Shown in pieces: positions 1 to 5,092 of a DNA stretch of 5,092 nucleotides; position 1 is the first letter of the stretch; every line of letters begins with the position of its first letter. Source of the stretch: an uncultured Clostridia bacterium (GTDB taxonomy: Bacteria > Bacillota > Clostridia > TANB77 > CAG-508); assembly GCA_934179885.1 (NCBI GenBank), contig CAKPQY010000071.1:1-5092 (forward strand). The letters are read 5' to 3'. The notes beneath the pieces were generated by a model. It was not told the origin of the DNA. It did no database searches and saw only the letters and a list, made by a program, of their open reading frames with translations. A program made the translations under genes and the position numbers.

Positions 1-347
1 CATTTATGTATTCAAAAGAAGAAGGAACACCAGCTGCAAGACTTCCAGAACAAATACATGGAAATACAAAAAAATCAAGATACAATAAAGTTATGGAGGC
101 TCAAGCAGAAATATCATTGGAAAACTTAAAAAAGAAAATTGGAAAAGATTATAAAGTTTTAATAGAAGATATGTCTTTTGATGGAAAATATTTTATAGGT
201 AGAACTATGCAGGATGTTCCAGAAGAAGATGGTTTGGTGTATATTAAAAATGATGGAAATTTAAATGAAAAAGATATTTTGAATAGTTTTGCTGATTGCA
301 AAATTATAGATGTAAGTAATTATGATTTAATTGGTGTTGTACAATAA
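1..347 (+). CDS. rimO: Ribosomal protein S12 methylthiotransferase RimO, C-terminal part (5' truncated)
   Basis: The frame is open from the window edge (first whole codon at 3) to TAA at 345-347, giving about 114 residues. It begins FMYSKEEGTPAARLPEQI, the end of the radical-SAM domain of RimO-type methylthiotransferases. A TRAM domain follows over roughly the last 65 residues, with IGRTMQDVPEEDGLVYI and the closing YDLIGVV. RimO is known to be an iron-sulfur radical-SAM enzyme that methylthiolates a conserved aspartate of ribosomal protein S12; the TRAM domain helps bind the substrate. The N-terminal UPF0004 domain and the CxxxCxxC cluster lie outside the window. The tRNA-modifying relatives MiaB and MtaB share this architecture. 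The YS-EEGTPA motif and the GRT-D-PE-DG-VY pattern favour RimO. The stop codon lies at the foot of a hairpin that probably terminates transcription. Confidence 0.9.
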   Translation, partial: FMYSKEEGTPAARLPEQIHGNTKKSRYNKVMEAQAEISLENLKKKIGKDYKVLIEDMSFDGKYFIGRTMQDVPEEDGLVYIKNDGNLNEKDILNSFADCKIIDVSNYDLIGVVQ

Positions 348-386
348 AAAGAGAGATTAAGGGACTGGTCTAAAAATCTCTCTTTT
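347..386 (+). terminator. Hairpin 1: probable rimO terminator and left end of the inverted-repeat element
   Basis: There is a perfect 12-bp stem, AAAAGAGAGATT (347-358) with AATCTCTCTTTT (375-386), and a 16-nt loop AAGGGACTGGTCTAAA (359-374). On the + strand it is followed by AATTT after a four-T run. On the - strand the stem ends in TTTTT, so it could act in both directions between the convergent genes rimO and rqcH. The loop begins AAGGGAC, which is also found in the three other hairpins of this window. Terminator function is inferred from shape and position. Confidence 0.6.
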
Positions 387-397
387 AATTTAAAAAA

Positions 398-563
398 ATT
401 GATAGTTATATATATTAAAATACTGTTCTTTGCTGGTCGGAATTGTCATATAAGCATCTTTAATTATAATTTCTGTATTAGAAAAGTTAATCTAGCTAAT
501 CTGTATGAATATGTTTCCTCCCAAACTGCGCATCACTATATTTTAATATATATAACTATCAAT
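398..563. repeat. Perfect 25-bp inverted repeat flanking the element core
   Basis: Positions 398-422 (starting ATTGATAGTTATA) and 539-563 (ending ATAACTATCAAT) are exact reverse complements over 25 bases, separated by 116 nt. They lie inside the two outer hairpins and continue the same mirror symmetry, so the transcript of the whole region could fold into one long rod with a 116-nt terminal loop. The match is far beyond chance even in AT-rich DNA. Confidence 0.85.
443..470 (+). promoter_or_regulatory. Possible sigma-A promoter inside the element core
   Basis: TTGTCA (443-448) and TATAAT (465-470) are separated by 16 nt, close to the vegetative consensus. Transcription would start near 477, run antisense to nothing coding, and meet hairpin 2 with its T run at about 618. 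This would give a transcript of roughly 140 nt. AT-rich DNA yields such matches often, so this is a weak call. Confidence 0.25.
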
Positions 564-577
564 GAAATATTATTATA

Positions 578-618
578 GAAGAGAGATTTTGAGGACAGTC
601 CCTTAATCTCTCTTTTTT
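578..618 (+). repeat. Hairpin 2: right end of the element, terminator-like on the + strand
   Basis: The stem is AAGAGAGATT (579-588) with AATCTCTCTT (605-614), plus a G-T closing pair at 578/615. The 16-nt loop is TTGAGGACAGTCCCTT. Read on the - strand the loop is AAGGGACTGTCCTCAA, matching the hairpin 1 loop at its start. A six-T run (613-618) follows on the + strand, so it resembles an intrinsic terminator for + strand transcripts. On the - strand, where rqcH would use it, the stem is followed by CTATAATA with no T run. The rqcH stop codon overlaps its outer edge. Confidence 0.6.
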
Positions 619-2350
619 ATATAGGATTAACATTCAAAGTTTTATTATTAGTATAAATAACCATACCAGGCCTAGCACCAGAAGGCTTTTTAACAAACTT
701 AACTTCACAATAATCAACAGGAACATTAGAAGAATTTTTTGCCTTACTATGTTGAGCAGCAATTTGAGCAGTTGCAACCAAAATATCAAAATTAGGATAA
801 GGCAAATTATTATCTATTTTTAAAACTGTATGACTTCCATGAAAATCTTTAGTATGAAACCACAAGTCATTTTTATTAGCATATTTTAAAGTTAAATAAT
901 CATTTTCATTATTATTTCTACCAACTAAAATTGTATAACCATCAATATTATATTTAATTGGATTAAAAGAAACTTCTTTATTTTTTGTTAATTTTGATTT
1001 CTTTATTTTAGATTTTTTTGTATTATTAGTTTTAGAAGTTTTTTCTTTAAAAATATCATTTTCAGAAATTTCTTCAAAAATGGCAGTAAGTTCATCAACA
1101 GTAGAAGAATCTTCAAGTTCGTAAACAATACTTTCAATATAATCAAGTTCTTTTAAAGTTTCTTTTTTTTGCTCAGTAACTATTGCTAAAGCGTTTTTTA
1201 ATTTTGAATATTTTTTAAAAAATCTTTTAGCATTAATGCTAGGAGAGTAACGCTTATCAAGTTTTATTAAAATCTTATTATTGTTATCATAATAATTTTC
1301 AAGTTCAATTTCTTCTATATTTTTGTTAGGAATTTTATATAAATTTGCTGTTATAAGTTCACCGTAAACTCTATATTTTTCCATATCATCACATTCATGT
1401 AATTTCTCATTTATATTAGTTAATCTTTTGTTATATTTTTTTAATGCATCTAAAATTAATTTTAATAAAGTATTTCTATAATTTCGAAATGTTTCAGATG
1501 TTTCTTTGTTGAAATAAAAATCATCTATAAAAAAGTTTAATGAAAAAGGTTCAATAGATGTAGAAGGCACTAAAAAATAGTCTTTAATAATTCCTTGTTG
1601 ATTTTTTATTTTTTCAAAAGATAGGTTATCTGTTCCAATATTATCAATTATATTTTTAATATAATTAAAGATAGTTTCTAGATTTGAGTCATTTAGCTCT
1701 TTTATTTCAAATTTATTAATTATTGAACAAATAAAATTTTTAGATATTCCATTAAAAGTATTCGAAATTTCTACAGGTAAATCTTCAATATTAGATAAAT
1801 TTAAATGATTTTTAAAGTCATCAAAATCTTTCAAATCTAAAAAACTGCATTTATTTGAAGTAGGAATAGAGTATTTTGTGTGAGGCAATATATCTCTATA
1901 ATTTTCATCAATTTCTTTTATATGCCTCAAACTATCAATTATGATATTTGTATCATCTAATAAAATGATATTACTGTGTTTTCCCATTAATTCAACTACT
2001 AATTTTTTCGAGATGATATCATCTAATTCATCAAAACCTTCAAACTCTAAAATAACTAATCTTTCTAAATCAAAAGTTATTATATTTTTAAGCTTTAAAC
2101 CTATTAAATTTTTACGTAATAGCATGCAAAAATTGGGTGCTACTTGTGGGTTTGACCTAGAATTTGTTGTTAAATTTATCCTGCAATTTTGTGCATCTAT
2201 GCAAATGTCTAATGCATAATTCATTTTATTTAAATATAAACCTAATATTATTTCGTTCTTATTAGGTTGAAATACTTTGTCAATTCTTGCTCCACAAAGA
2301 TTTGTTAATTCTGCTGTTATAGCTTTTGTAACTATTCCATCAAATGCCAT
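617..2350 (-). CDS. rqcH: RqcH / NFACT-family ribosome quality control protein (FbpA-like)
   Basis: This is a complete 577-residue protein, close to the usual length of bacterial RqcH. Known role of the family: it binds the stalled 50S subunit carrying peptidyl-tRNA and recruits tRNA-Ala, so that C-terminal alanine tails mark the nascent chain for degradation. Older annotation calls it a fibronectin-binding protein. Visible parts: NFACT-N domain from MAFDGIVTKAITAEL onward (about 1-290), including the acidic-Arg pair at 96-97; a probable helix-hairpin-helix near 190-215; charged coiled-coil helices at about 290-335 and 375-435; a Lys/Ser-rich linker at 436-460; and the C-terminal NFACT-R domain (465-575) with DLWFHTKDFHGSHTVLK at 495-511 and AAQHSKAKNSSNVPVDY at 531-547. 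The start at 2350 is chosen over an in-frame ATG at 2368 because family members begin MAFDG and a strong ribosome binding site lies just upstream. The acidic-Arg pair is E-R here, whereas the studied proteins have D-R. Confidence 0.95.
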   Translation of the reverse strand: MAFDGIVTKAITAELTNLCGARIDKVFQPNKNEIILGLYLNKMNYALDICIDAQNCRINLTTNSRSNPQVAPNFCMLLRKNLIGLKLKNIITFDLERLVILEFEGFDELDDIISKKLVVELMGKHSNIILLDDTNIIIDSLRHIKEIDENYRDILPHTKYSIPTSNKCSFLDLKDFDDFKNHLNLSNIEDLPVEISNTFNGISKNFICSIINKFEIKELNDSNLETIFNYIKNIIDNIGTDNLSFEKIKNQQGIIKDYFLVPSTSIEPFSLNFFIDDFYFNKETSETFRNYRNTLLKLILDALKKYNKRLTNINEKLHECDDMEKYRVYGELITANLYKIPNKNIEEIELENYYDNNNKILIKLDKRYSPSINAKRFFKKYSKLKNALAIVTEQKKETLKELDYIESIVYELEDSSTVDELTAIFEEISENDIFKEKTSKTNNTKKSKIKKSKLTKNKEVSFNPIKYNIDGYTILVGRNNNENDYLTLKYANKNDLWFHTKDFHGSHTVLKIDNNLPYPNFDILVATAQIAAQHSKAKNSSNVPVDYCEVKFVKKPSGARPGMVIYTNNKTLNVNPI

Positions 2351-2355
2351 TAGAA

Positions 2356-2365
2356 TCCTTCCCTT
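2356..2365 (-). promoter_or_regulatory. Ribosome binding site that fixes the rqcH start
   Basis: Read on the - strand this is AAGGGAAGGA, six nt before ATG at 2350. The alternative ATG at 2368 would place this site inside the coding region (encoding KGR) and has no comparable purine box upstream. The downstream start therefore fits best. Confidence 0.8.
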
Positions 2366-2388
2366 CATTATACTTCATTTTCTCATAA

Positions 2389-2411
2389 TAGAATAAAAAA
2401 ATTTTATTCTA
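2389..2411. repeat. Near-perfect AT palindrome in the rqcH leader
   Basis: TAGAATAAAA (2389-2398) and TTTTATTCTA (2402-2411) are exact inverted copies around AAA. The palindrome lies between the predicted rqcH transcription start and its ribosome binding site, so it would form a 10-bp hairpin with a 3-nt loop in the leader RNA. It could also be an operator. No function can be assigned. Confidence 0.6.
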
Positions 2412-2459
2412 CAAATCACTACGCTTCGCTCCATTATATATTTGGAGCTTAAGATTTGT
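2411..2459. repeat. Nested inverted repeat over the rqcH promoter
   Basis: The outer arms are ACAAATC (2411-2417) and GATTTGT (2453-2459). The inner arms are GCTCCA (2428-2433) and TGGAGC (2443-2448) around a 9-nt AT loop. The inner arm and loop contain the -10 box of the - strand promoter. The segment ACTACGCTTCGCTCC is GC-rich compared with its surroundings. This could be a regulator binding site or a dispersed repeat that carries a promoter; the sequence does not decide between them. Confidence 0.5.
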
Positions 2460-2462
2460 CAA
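2433..2462 (-). promoter_or_regulatory. rqcH promoter, near-consensus sigma-A type
   Basis: On the - strand, TTGACA (2462-2457) is followed after 18 nt by TATAAT (2438-2433); both boxes match the vegetative consensus exactly. The predicted start is near 2426, giving a leader of about 75 nt that contains the AT palindrome at 2389-2411. The -35 box lies very close to the DUF2207 promoter on the other strand, so the two divergent promoters may interfere with each other. Confidence 0.7.
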
Positions 2463-2470
2463 TAATTTCC

Positions 2471-2499
2471 TTGCTTTTTCTAAATTAATATAGTAAAAT
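2471..2499 (+). promoter_or_regulatory. Probable promoter of the DUF2207 gene
   Basis: TTGCTT (2471-2476) and TAAAAT (2494-2499) are 17 nt apart, a fair match to the sigma-A consensus. The start would fall near 2506, leaving a leader of about 23 nt. An AGGAG ribosome binding site at 2517-2521 lies 7 nt before ATG at 2529. An alternative -35 (TTGTCA, 2456-2461) lacks a good -10 at the right spacing. Confidence 0.5.
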
Positions 2500-2528
2500 A
2501 ATTATGAAAAAAAGAGAGGAGAGAATCT

Positions 2529-4421
2529 ATGAAAAATACAAGAAAGATTTTGTATATACTAATATTTGCATTAGCATTTATATTAGTAGGTACAGTAAAG
2601 TCAAACGCTGGGACTTTAGAGCTAAATAATCTAGACTTTGAAGCACAAATAAATAATGATGGAAGTATGGATGTCACAGAAACGTGGGATATATACATAA
2701 GCCACACAAACACACTATACAAATCATTCGAAAAGGATTCTAGTAAATATTCAGGAATAACAAATGTAACAGTAAAAGAAATAACAAGTGGAGCAACAAA
2801 GAATTTTACAAAAACTAATAATTGGGCATATCATGTTACAAAAAATTATTACTATGGAACTGAAAACGAAGATGGTGACTTTGAAATCGGTTGGGGCGTA
2901 GGCTTGGATAACAGTAGTGAAACAAGAAAGTATGAAATCTCATATACAGTACAAGATGCAATAACAAAATATAATGATTATGCAGAATTATATTGGCAAT
3001 TTGTAGGAGAAAATTTTGAAATTGATAGTGACAAAATAACAGGAACAATTTATTTACCATCAAATGTTTCAAATAAAGATGACATTAAAGTTTGGGGACA
3101 TACAGAAGACTTAAATGGAACAATATATGCAACAGATGCTAACAAAATCGAATTTGAAATAAACAATTTTAGAAGTGGAAGATATGTAGAAATAAGAACA
3201 TTATTTCCAACAGAATTAATAACAATTTCAAAAAAAACTAAAAACAAAGAAATTTTACAAACAGTTATTAAGGAAGAAACAAAATGGGCAGATGCAGCAA
3301 ATGCAAAAAGGGAAAGACAAGAATGGATTGACAAGTATTTACCTATTATATTATTTATAGGGTATATATTAATTAATATAATATTAATTATTGTATATTT
3401 AAAAAAATTAATAAAATATTTCAAAAAAATTAAAGAATTAAAAAAATATGAACCAACAACAAAGTTAGAATATTACAGAGATTTACCAGATGAAAACTCA
3501 ACTCCAGGAGAATCAGTAAAAACTTTAAATGTAAATATGAAGGAATTTACAGCAACAAATTTTGGAAAGATTTTTTCAGCAACAATGCTTGATTTATCAT
3601 TAAAAGGATATTTAGAAATAAAACAAGAAAAAAATGAAAAAGGAAAAGATGTTATAAATATCCATATTTTAAAACAAGTAAGTGATGGATTAAAATCAGA
3701 TGAAGAACGTGTAATGACATTTGTAAGAGATGCAGCAAAAGGAAAAAAAGTGATAACCTTAAAAGAATTAGAAAAATATATAGAAAATCATCCATCAAAA
3801 ATAGAAAGCTTATTAAAAGGAACTTATAATGCAGTTAATAATCAACTTATTAAAGAAGAAATCATAGATTCAGAAATACAAAAAGAATATTATAAATATA
3901 AAGACATTCAAACTGGTTATATATTAGCGACAATATTTATGTTGTGGTTTACATTTATTGTATTTATAATACCAATAATTATATTTATAATAAATGCAAT
4001 AATGTGTGGCAAAATTGCAAAAAAATTAAATGTATTAACACAAAAAGGTGTTGATATGCAAGAACAATGGAAAGGCTTAAAAAAATATATGGAAGACTTT
4101 TCAATGTTAGACAAAAGAGAAGTACCAGAATTAGTTATATGGGAAAAATATTTAGTTTATGCAACAGCATTTGGAATAGCAGATAAAGTTATAAAACAAC
4201 TAAAAATAATATATCCAAACTTTGATGAAGTAACAACAAATATGGCAACATATTCATATATAAATGTAATGATGCACACAAACTTTAGCTCAAGTTTTTC
4301 TAATGCAATAAGTTCATCTATAGCATCAGCAACAGCTTCATCAGGTTCTGGTGGAGGCGGTGGCTTCTCCGGAGGCGGAGGAGGAGGCCGGTGGCCGGTG
4401 GCGGCGGCGGCCGGAAGATAA
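2529..4421 (+). CDS. DUF2207-family membrane protein with glycine-rich C-terminal tail
   Basis: This is a complete 630-residue protein. A signal peptide covers about 1-27 (basic MKNTRK, a hydrophobic run, then SNA before GTLEL). An extracellular beta-rich domain follows (about 28-255) with the DUF2207-type opening LDFEAQINNDGSMDVTETWD. A membrane segment lies at about 271-291, then a soluble, probably cytoplasmic, region (about 295-460). A second long hydrophobic stretch at 462-492 may span once or as a hairpin. After it comes the family motif WEKYLVYATAFGIADKVIKQL (around 538-558), then a Ser-rich stretch and a Gly-rich tail from 606. The family is widespread in Gram-positive bacteria; I know of no established biochemical function and assign none. 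The tail normally runs as glycine to the end, but here it breaks into RWPVAAAAGR through three extra C bases. The start is supported by AGGAG 7 nt upstream. The gene is divergent from rqcH; der follows on the same strand. Confidence 0.9.
   Translation: MKNTRKILYILIFALAFILVGTVKSNAGTLELNNLDFEAQINNDGSMDVTETWDIYISHTNTLYKSFEKDSSKYSGITNVTVKEITSGATKNFTKTNNWAYHVTKNYYYGTENEDGDFEIGWGVGLDNSSETRKYEISYTVQDAITKYNDYAELYWQFVGENFEIDSDKITGTIYLPSNVSNKDDIKVWGHTEDLNGTIYATDANKIEFEINNFRSGRYVEIRTLFPTELITISKKTKNKEILQTVIKEETKWADAANAKRERQEWIDKYLPIILFIGYILINIILIIVYLKKLIKYFKKIKELKKYEPTTKLEYYRDLPDENSTPGESVKTLNVNMKEFTATNFGKIFSATMLDLSLKGYLEIKQEKNEKGKDVINIHILKQVSDGLKSDEERVMTFVRDAAKGKKVITLKELEKYIENHPSKIESLLKGTYNAVNNQLIKEEIIDSEIQKEYYKYKDIQTGYILATIFMLWFTFIVFIIPIIIFIINAIMCGKIAKKLNVLTQKGVDMQEQWKGLKKYMEDFSMLDKREVPELVIWEKYLVYATAFGIADKVIKQLKIIYPNFDEVTTNMATYSYINVMMHTNFSSSFSNAISSSIASATASSGSGGGGGFSGGGGGGRWPVAAAAGR
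4344..4418 (+). other. GC-rich glycine tract with three apparent single-base insertions
   Basis: This stretch encodes the C-terminal GSGGGGGFSGGGGGG tail followed by RWPVAAAAGR. It is about three quarters G+C in an otherwise AT-rich window, because glycine codons are GGN. GGCCGG occurs three times (4386-4391, 4393-4398, 4409-4414). Removing one C from each (for example 4389, 4396 and 4412) gives GGT, GGC and GGA codons only, then AGA TAA at the same stop codon. Confidence 0.75.
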
Positions 4422-4515
4422 TGTCCCAAAAGGGACGGTTCTTGTTGGGACATTATGTTTCAATAAGAAAATAAAACATAAAAATGTCCCAAAAAGAACA
4501 ATCCCTTTTGGGACA
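4418..4515. repeat. Paired inverted REP-like hairpins between DUF2207 and der
   Basis: Hairpin 3 is ATAATGTCCCAA (4418-4429) with TTGGGACATTAT (4445-4456), a perfect 12-bp stem with loop AAGGGACGGTTCTTG. Hairpin 4 is TGTCCCAAAA (4485-4494) with TTTTGGGACA (4506-4515), a perfect 10-bp stem. Read on the - strand its loop region is AAGGGATTGTTCTTT, an inverted copy of hairpin 3. Between them TATGTTT (4454-4460) and AAACATA (4474-4480) extend the mirror symmetry, so the unit can also fold as one long hairpin. Neither stem is followed by a T run on the + strand, so neither is a typical terminator. The DUF2207 stop codon is in the left stem, and the der ribosome binding site starts right after the right stem. 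Confidence 0.75.
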
Positions 4516-4529
4516 AAGGAAGGAATAAT

Positions 4530-5092
4530 ATGTCAAAACCAATAGTAGCAATAATAGGAAAGCCAAATGTAGGAAAATCAACATTTTTCAACTATTTGGC
4601 AGGAAGTAGAATATCAATAGTTCAAGACACACCAGGTGTTACAAGAGACAGAATTTATGCTGAAACAAATTGGCGCGGAAGAAATTTTACACTAGTTGAC
4701 ACAGGTGGTATTGAACCAGATTCGGAAGATATAATTTTATCTCAAATGAGAGAACAAGCAAATTTAGCAATAGCAATGGCAGATGTAATTATATTTTTAA
4801 CAGATATAAGACAAGGTGTAACTGCTGCTGATAGAGAAATTGCTTTAATGTTAAAAAAATCAGGTAAGCCAATAGTACTAGTTTGCAACAAAGCAGACAA
4901 TTATGATAAAGACAGCCAAGAAGCATATGAATTTTATAATTTAGGAATAGGTGAACCACATCCTATATCAGCAACTAATGCACTAGGAATAGGAGATGTA
5001 CTGGATGCTGTATATGAACATTTCCCTGAAAAAGATGATTCAGAAGATGATGATGAAATAATAAAAGTGGCTGTAATAGGACAGCCAAATGT
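4530..5092 (+). CDS. der: Ribosome biogenesis GTPase Der (EngA), N-terminal part (3' truncated)
   Basis: The window holds 187 codons and no stop, against a usual length of about 440 residues. The first GTPase domain is complete: G1 GKPNVGKS (10-17), G2 threonine in PGVTRD (35-40), G3 DTGG (57-60), G4 NKAD (120-123) and G5 SAT (147-149). An acidic linker (KDDSEDDDE, 168-176) leads to the second GTPase domain, which starts [11 protein letters not shown] at the edge; its remainder and the KH-like domain lie outside. Der is known as an essential double-GTPase needed for 50S subunit assembly. The start ATG has AAGGAAGG (4516-4523) six nt upstream. No convincing promoter is seen in the gap after DUF2207. 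Transcription may come through the hairpin pair from upstream, which is an inference. Confidence 0.95.
   Translation, partial: MSKPIVAIIGKPNVGKSTFFNYLAGSRISIVQDTPGVTRDRIYAETNWRGRNFTLVDTGGIEPDSEDIILSQMREQANLAIAMADVIIFLTDIRQGVTAADREIALMLKKSGKPIVLVCNKADNYDKDSQEAYEFYNLGIGEPHPISATNALGIGDVLDAVYEHFPEKDDSEDDDEIIKVAVIGQPN

Larger units (their letters stand above)
344..620. mobile_element. Composite inverted-repeat element (MITE/BIME-like) filling the rimO-rqcH gap
   Basis: The left end reads ATAAAAAGAGAGATTAAGGG. The reverse complement of the right end reads ATAAAAAAGAGAGATTAAGG. The two arms are therefore inverted copies that differ by one A in the outer run and by a few bases further in. Each arm holds its own hairpin (347-386 and 579-614). 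Further in, 398-422 and 539-563 are a perfect 25-bp inverted repeat. The total is about 80 nt of imperfect arm on each side of a 116-nt core (423-538). No open reading frame of useful size is present, so any mobility would depend on an enzyme encoded elsewhere. The element begins at the stop codon of rimO and ends at the stop codon of rqcH. The inverted repeats are seen directly; the mobile origin is inferred. It could instead be a locally evolved bidirectional terminator region. Confidence 0.6.

Noticed and set aside
344..620. CRISPR array or known riboswitch in the rimO-rqcH gap
   Set aside because: The repeats are inverted and paired, not direct and evenly spaced, and I recognise no riboswitch core. 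The gap lies between two gene 3' ends, so it is not a leader.
1941..2219. 92-codon + strand reading frame
   Set aside because: It lies wholly opposite the conserved NFACT-N region of rqcH, and its composition is that of an antisense shadow.
2351..2368. Upstream in-frame start for rqcH giving six extra residues (MKGRIL)
   Set aside because: Family members begin MAFDG, and the purine-rich ribosome binding site lies inside this extension, 6 nt before the ATG at 2350.
2367..2372. TATAAT on the - strand just before the rqcH ribosome binding site
   Set aside because: Transcription would start inside the ribosome binding site and no good -35 box lies 16-18 nt upstream. The TTGACA-18-TATAAT promoter at 2433-2462 is far better.
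2480..3424. Three - strand reading frames (2480-2722, 2836-3072, 3050-3424)
   Set aside because: They are shadows of the DUF2207 coding region, have no recognisable domains, and lie opposite a well-supported gene.
3917..4114. Hydrophobic - strand reading frame
   Set aside because: It is the antisense of the DUF2207 second membrane segment; AT-rich hydrophobic codons give hydrophobic antisense translations.
4157..4453. Proline-rich - strand reading frame
   Set aside because: It is the reverse complement of the GGN glycine codons and the DUF2207 3' end, and starts within the hairpin repeat.
4351..4545. Small + strand reading frame starting MEAVASPEAEEEAGG
   Set aside because: It is the glycine tract read in another frame, then runs through the hairpin repeats and overlaps the der start; it has no ribosome binding site of its own.

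Overview
The window looks like chromosomal DNA of a low-GC, Gram-positive anaerobe of the Clostridia type. Its coding DNA is strongly AT-rich, with AGA, ATA, TTA and AAA codons dominating. It has AGGAGG-like ribosome binding sites and the gene set rimO, rqcH, DUF2207 and der. The species cannot be named from this sequence alone.

Layout. Positions 1-347 (+) are the 3' end of rimO (ribosomal protein S12 methylthiotransferase). Positions 617-2350 (-) are a complete rqcH (NFACT-family ribosome quality control factor), convergent with rimO. Positions 2529-4421 (+) are a complete DUF2207 membrane protein with a glycine-rich tail, divergent from rqcH. Positions 4530-5092 (+) are the 5' part of der/engA, a double-GTPase ribosome biogenesis factor that runs off the end of the window. 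Three of the four genes act on ribosome modification, assembly or rescue. Nothing shows that they form a single operon: rqcH is on the opposite strand and the rimO and der ends lie outside the window.

The most unusual content is intergenic. Two composite inverted-repeat elements sit exactly at gene ends. The first (344-620) fills the gap between rimO and rqcH from stop codon to stop codon. It has about 80-nt imperfect arms, including a perfect 25-bp inverted repeat, around a 116-nt core. The second (4418-4515) sits between DUF2207 and der. Together they contain four hairpins in two inverted pairs. The stems differ between pairs (AGAGAGATT type versus TGTCCCAA type), but all four loops, read in one orientation, begin AAGGGAY and share a G-K-Y-C-T-like core. 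This is the signature of a dispersed REP/BIME- or MITE-like family in which the loop is conserved and the stem varies.

The rqcH/DUF2207 divergent intergenic region (2351-2528) holds a near-consensus promoter for rqcH (TTGACA, 18 nt, TATAAT), a plausible promoter for DUF2207, and two inverted repeats over and next to the rqcH promoter. The DUF2207 glycine tail shows three single extra C residues at GGCCGG sites. Removing all three gives an uninterrupted glycine run ending at the same stop codon, so this looks like either a sequencing artefact or a recent set of compensating frameshifts.
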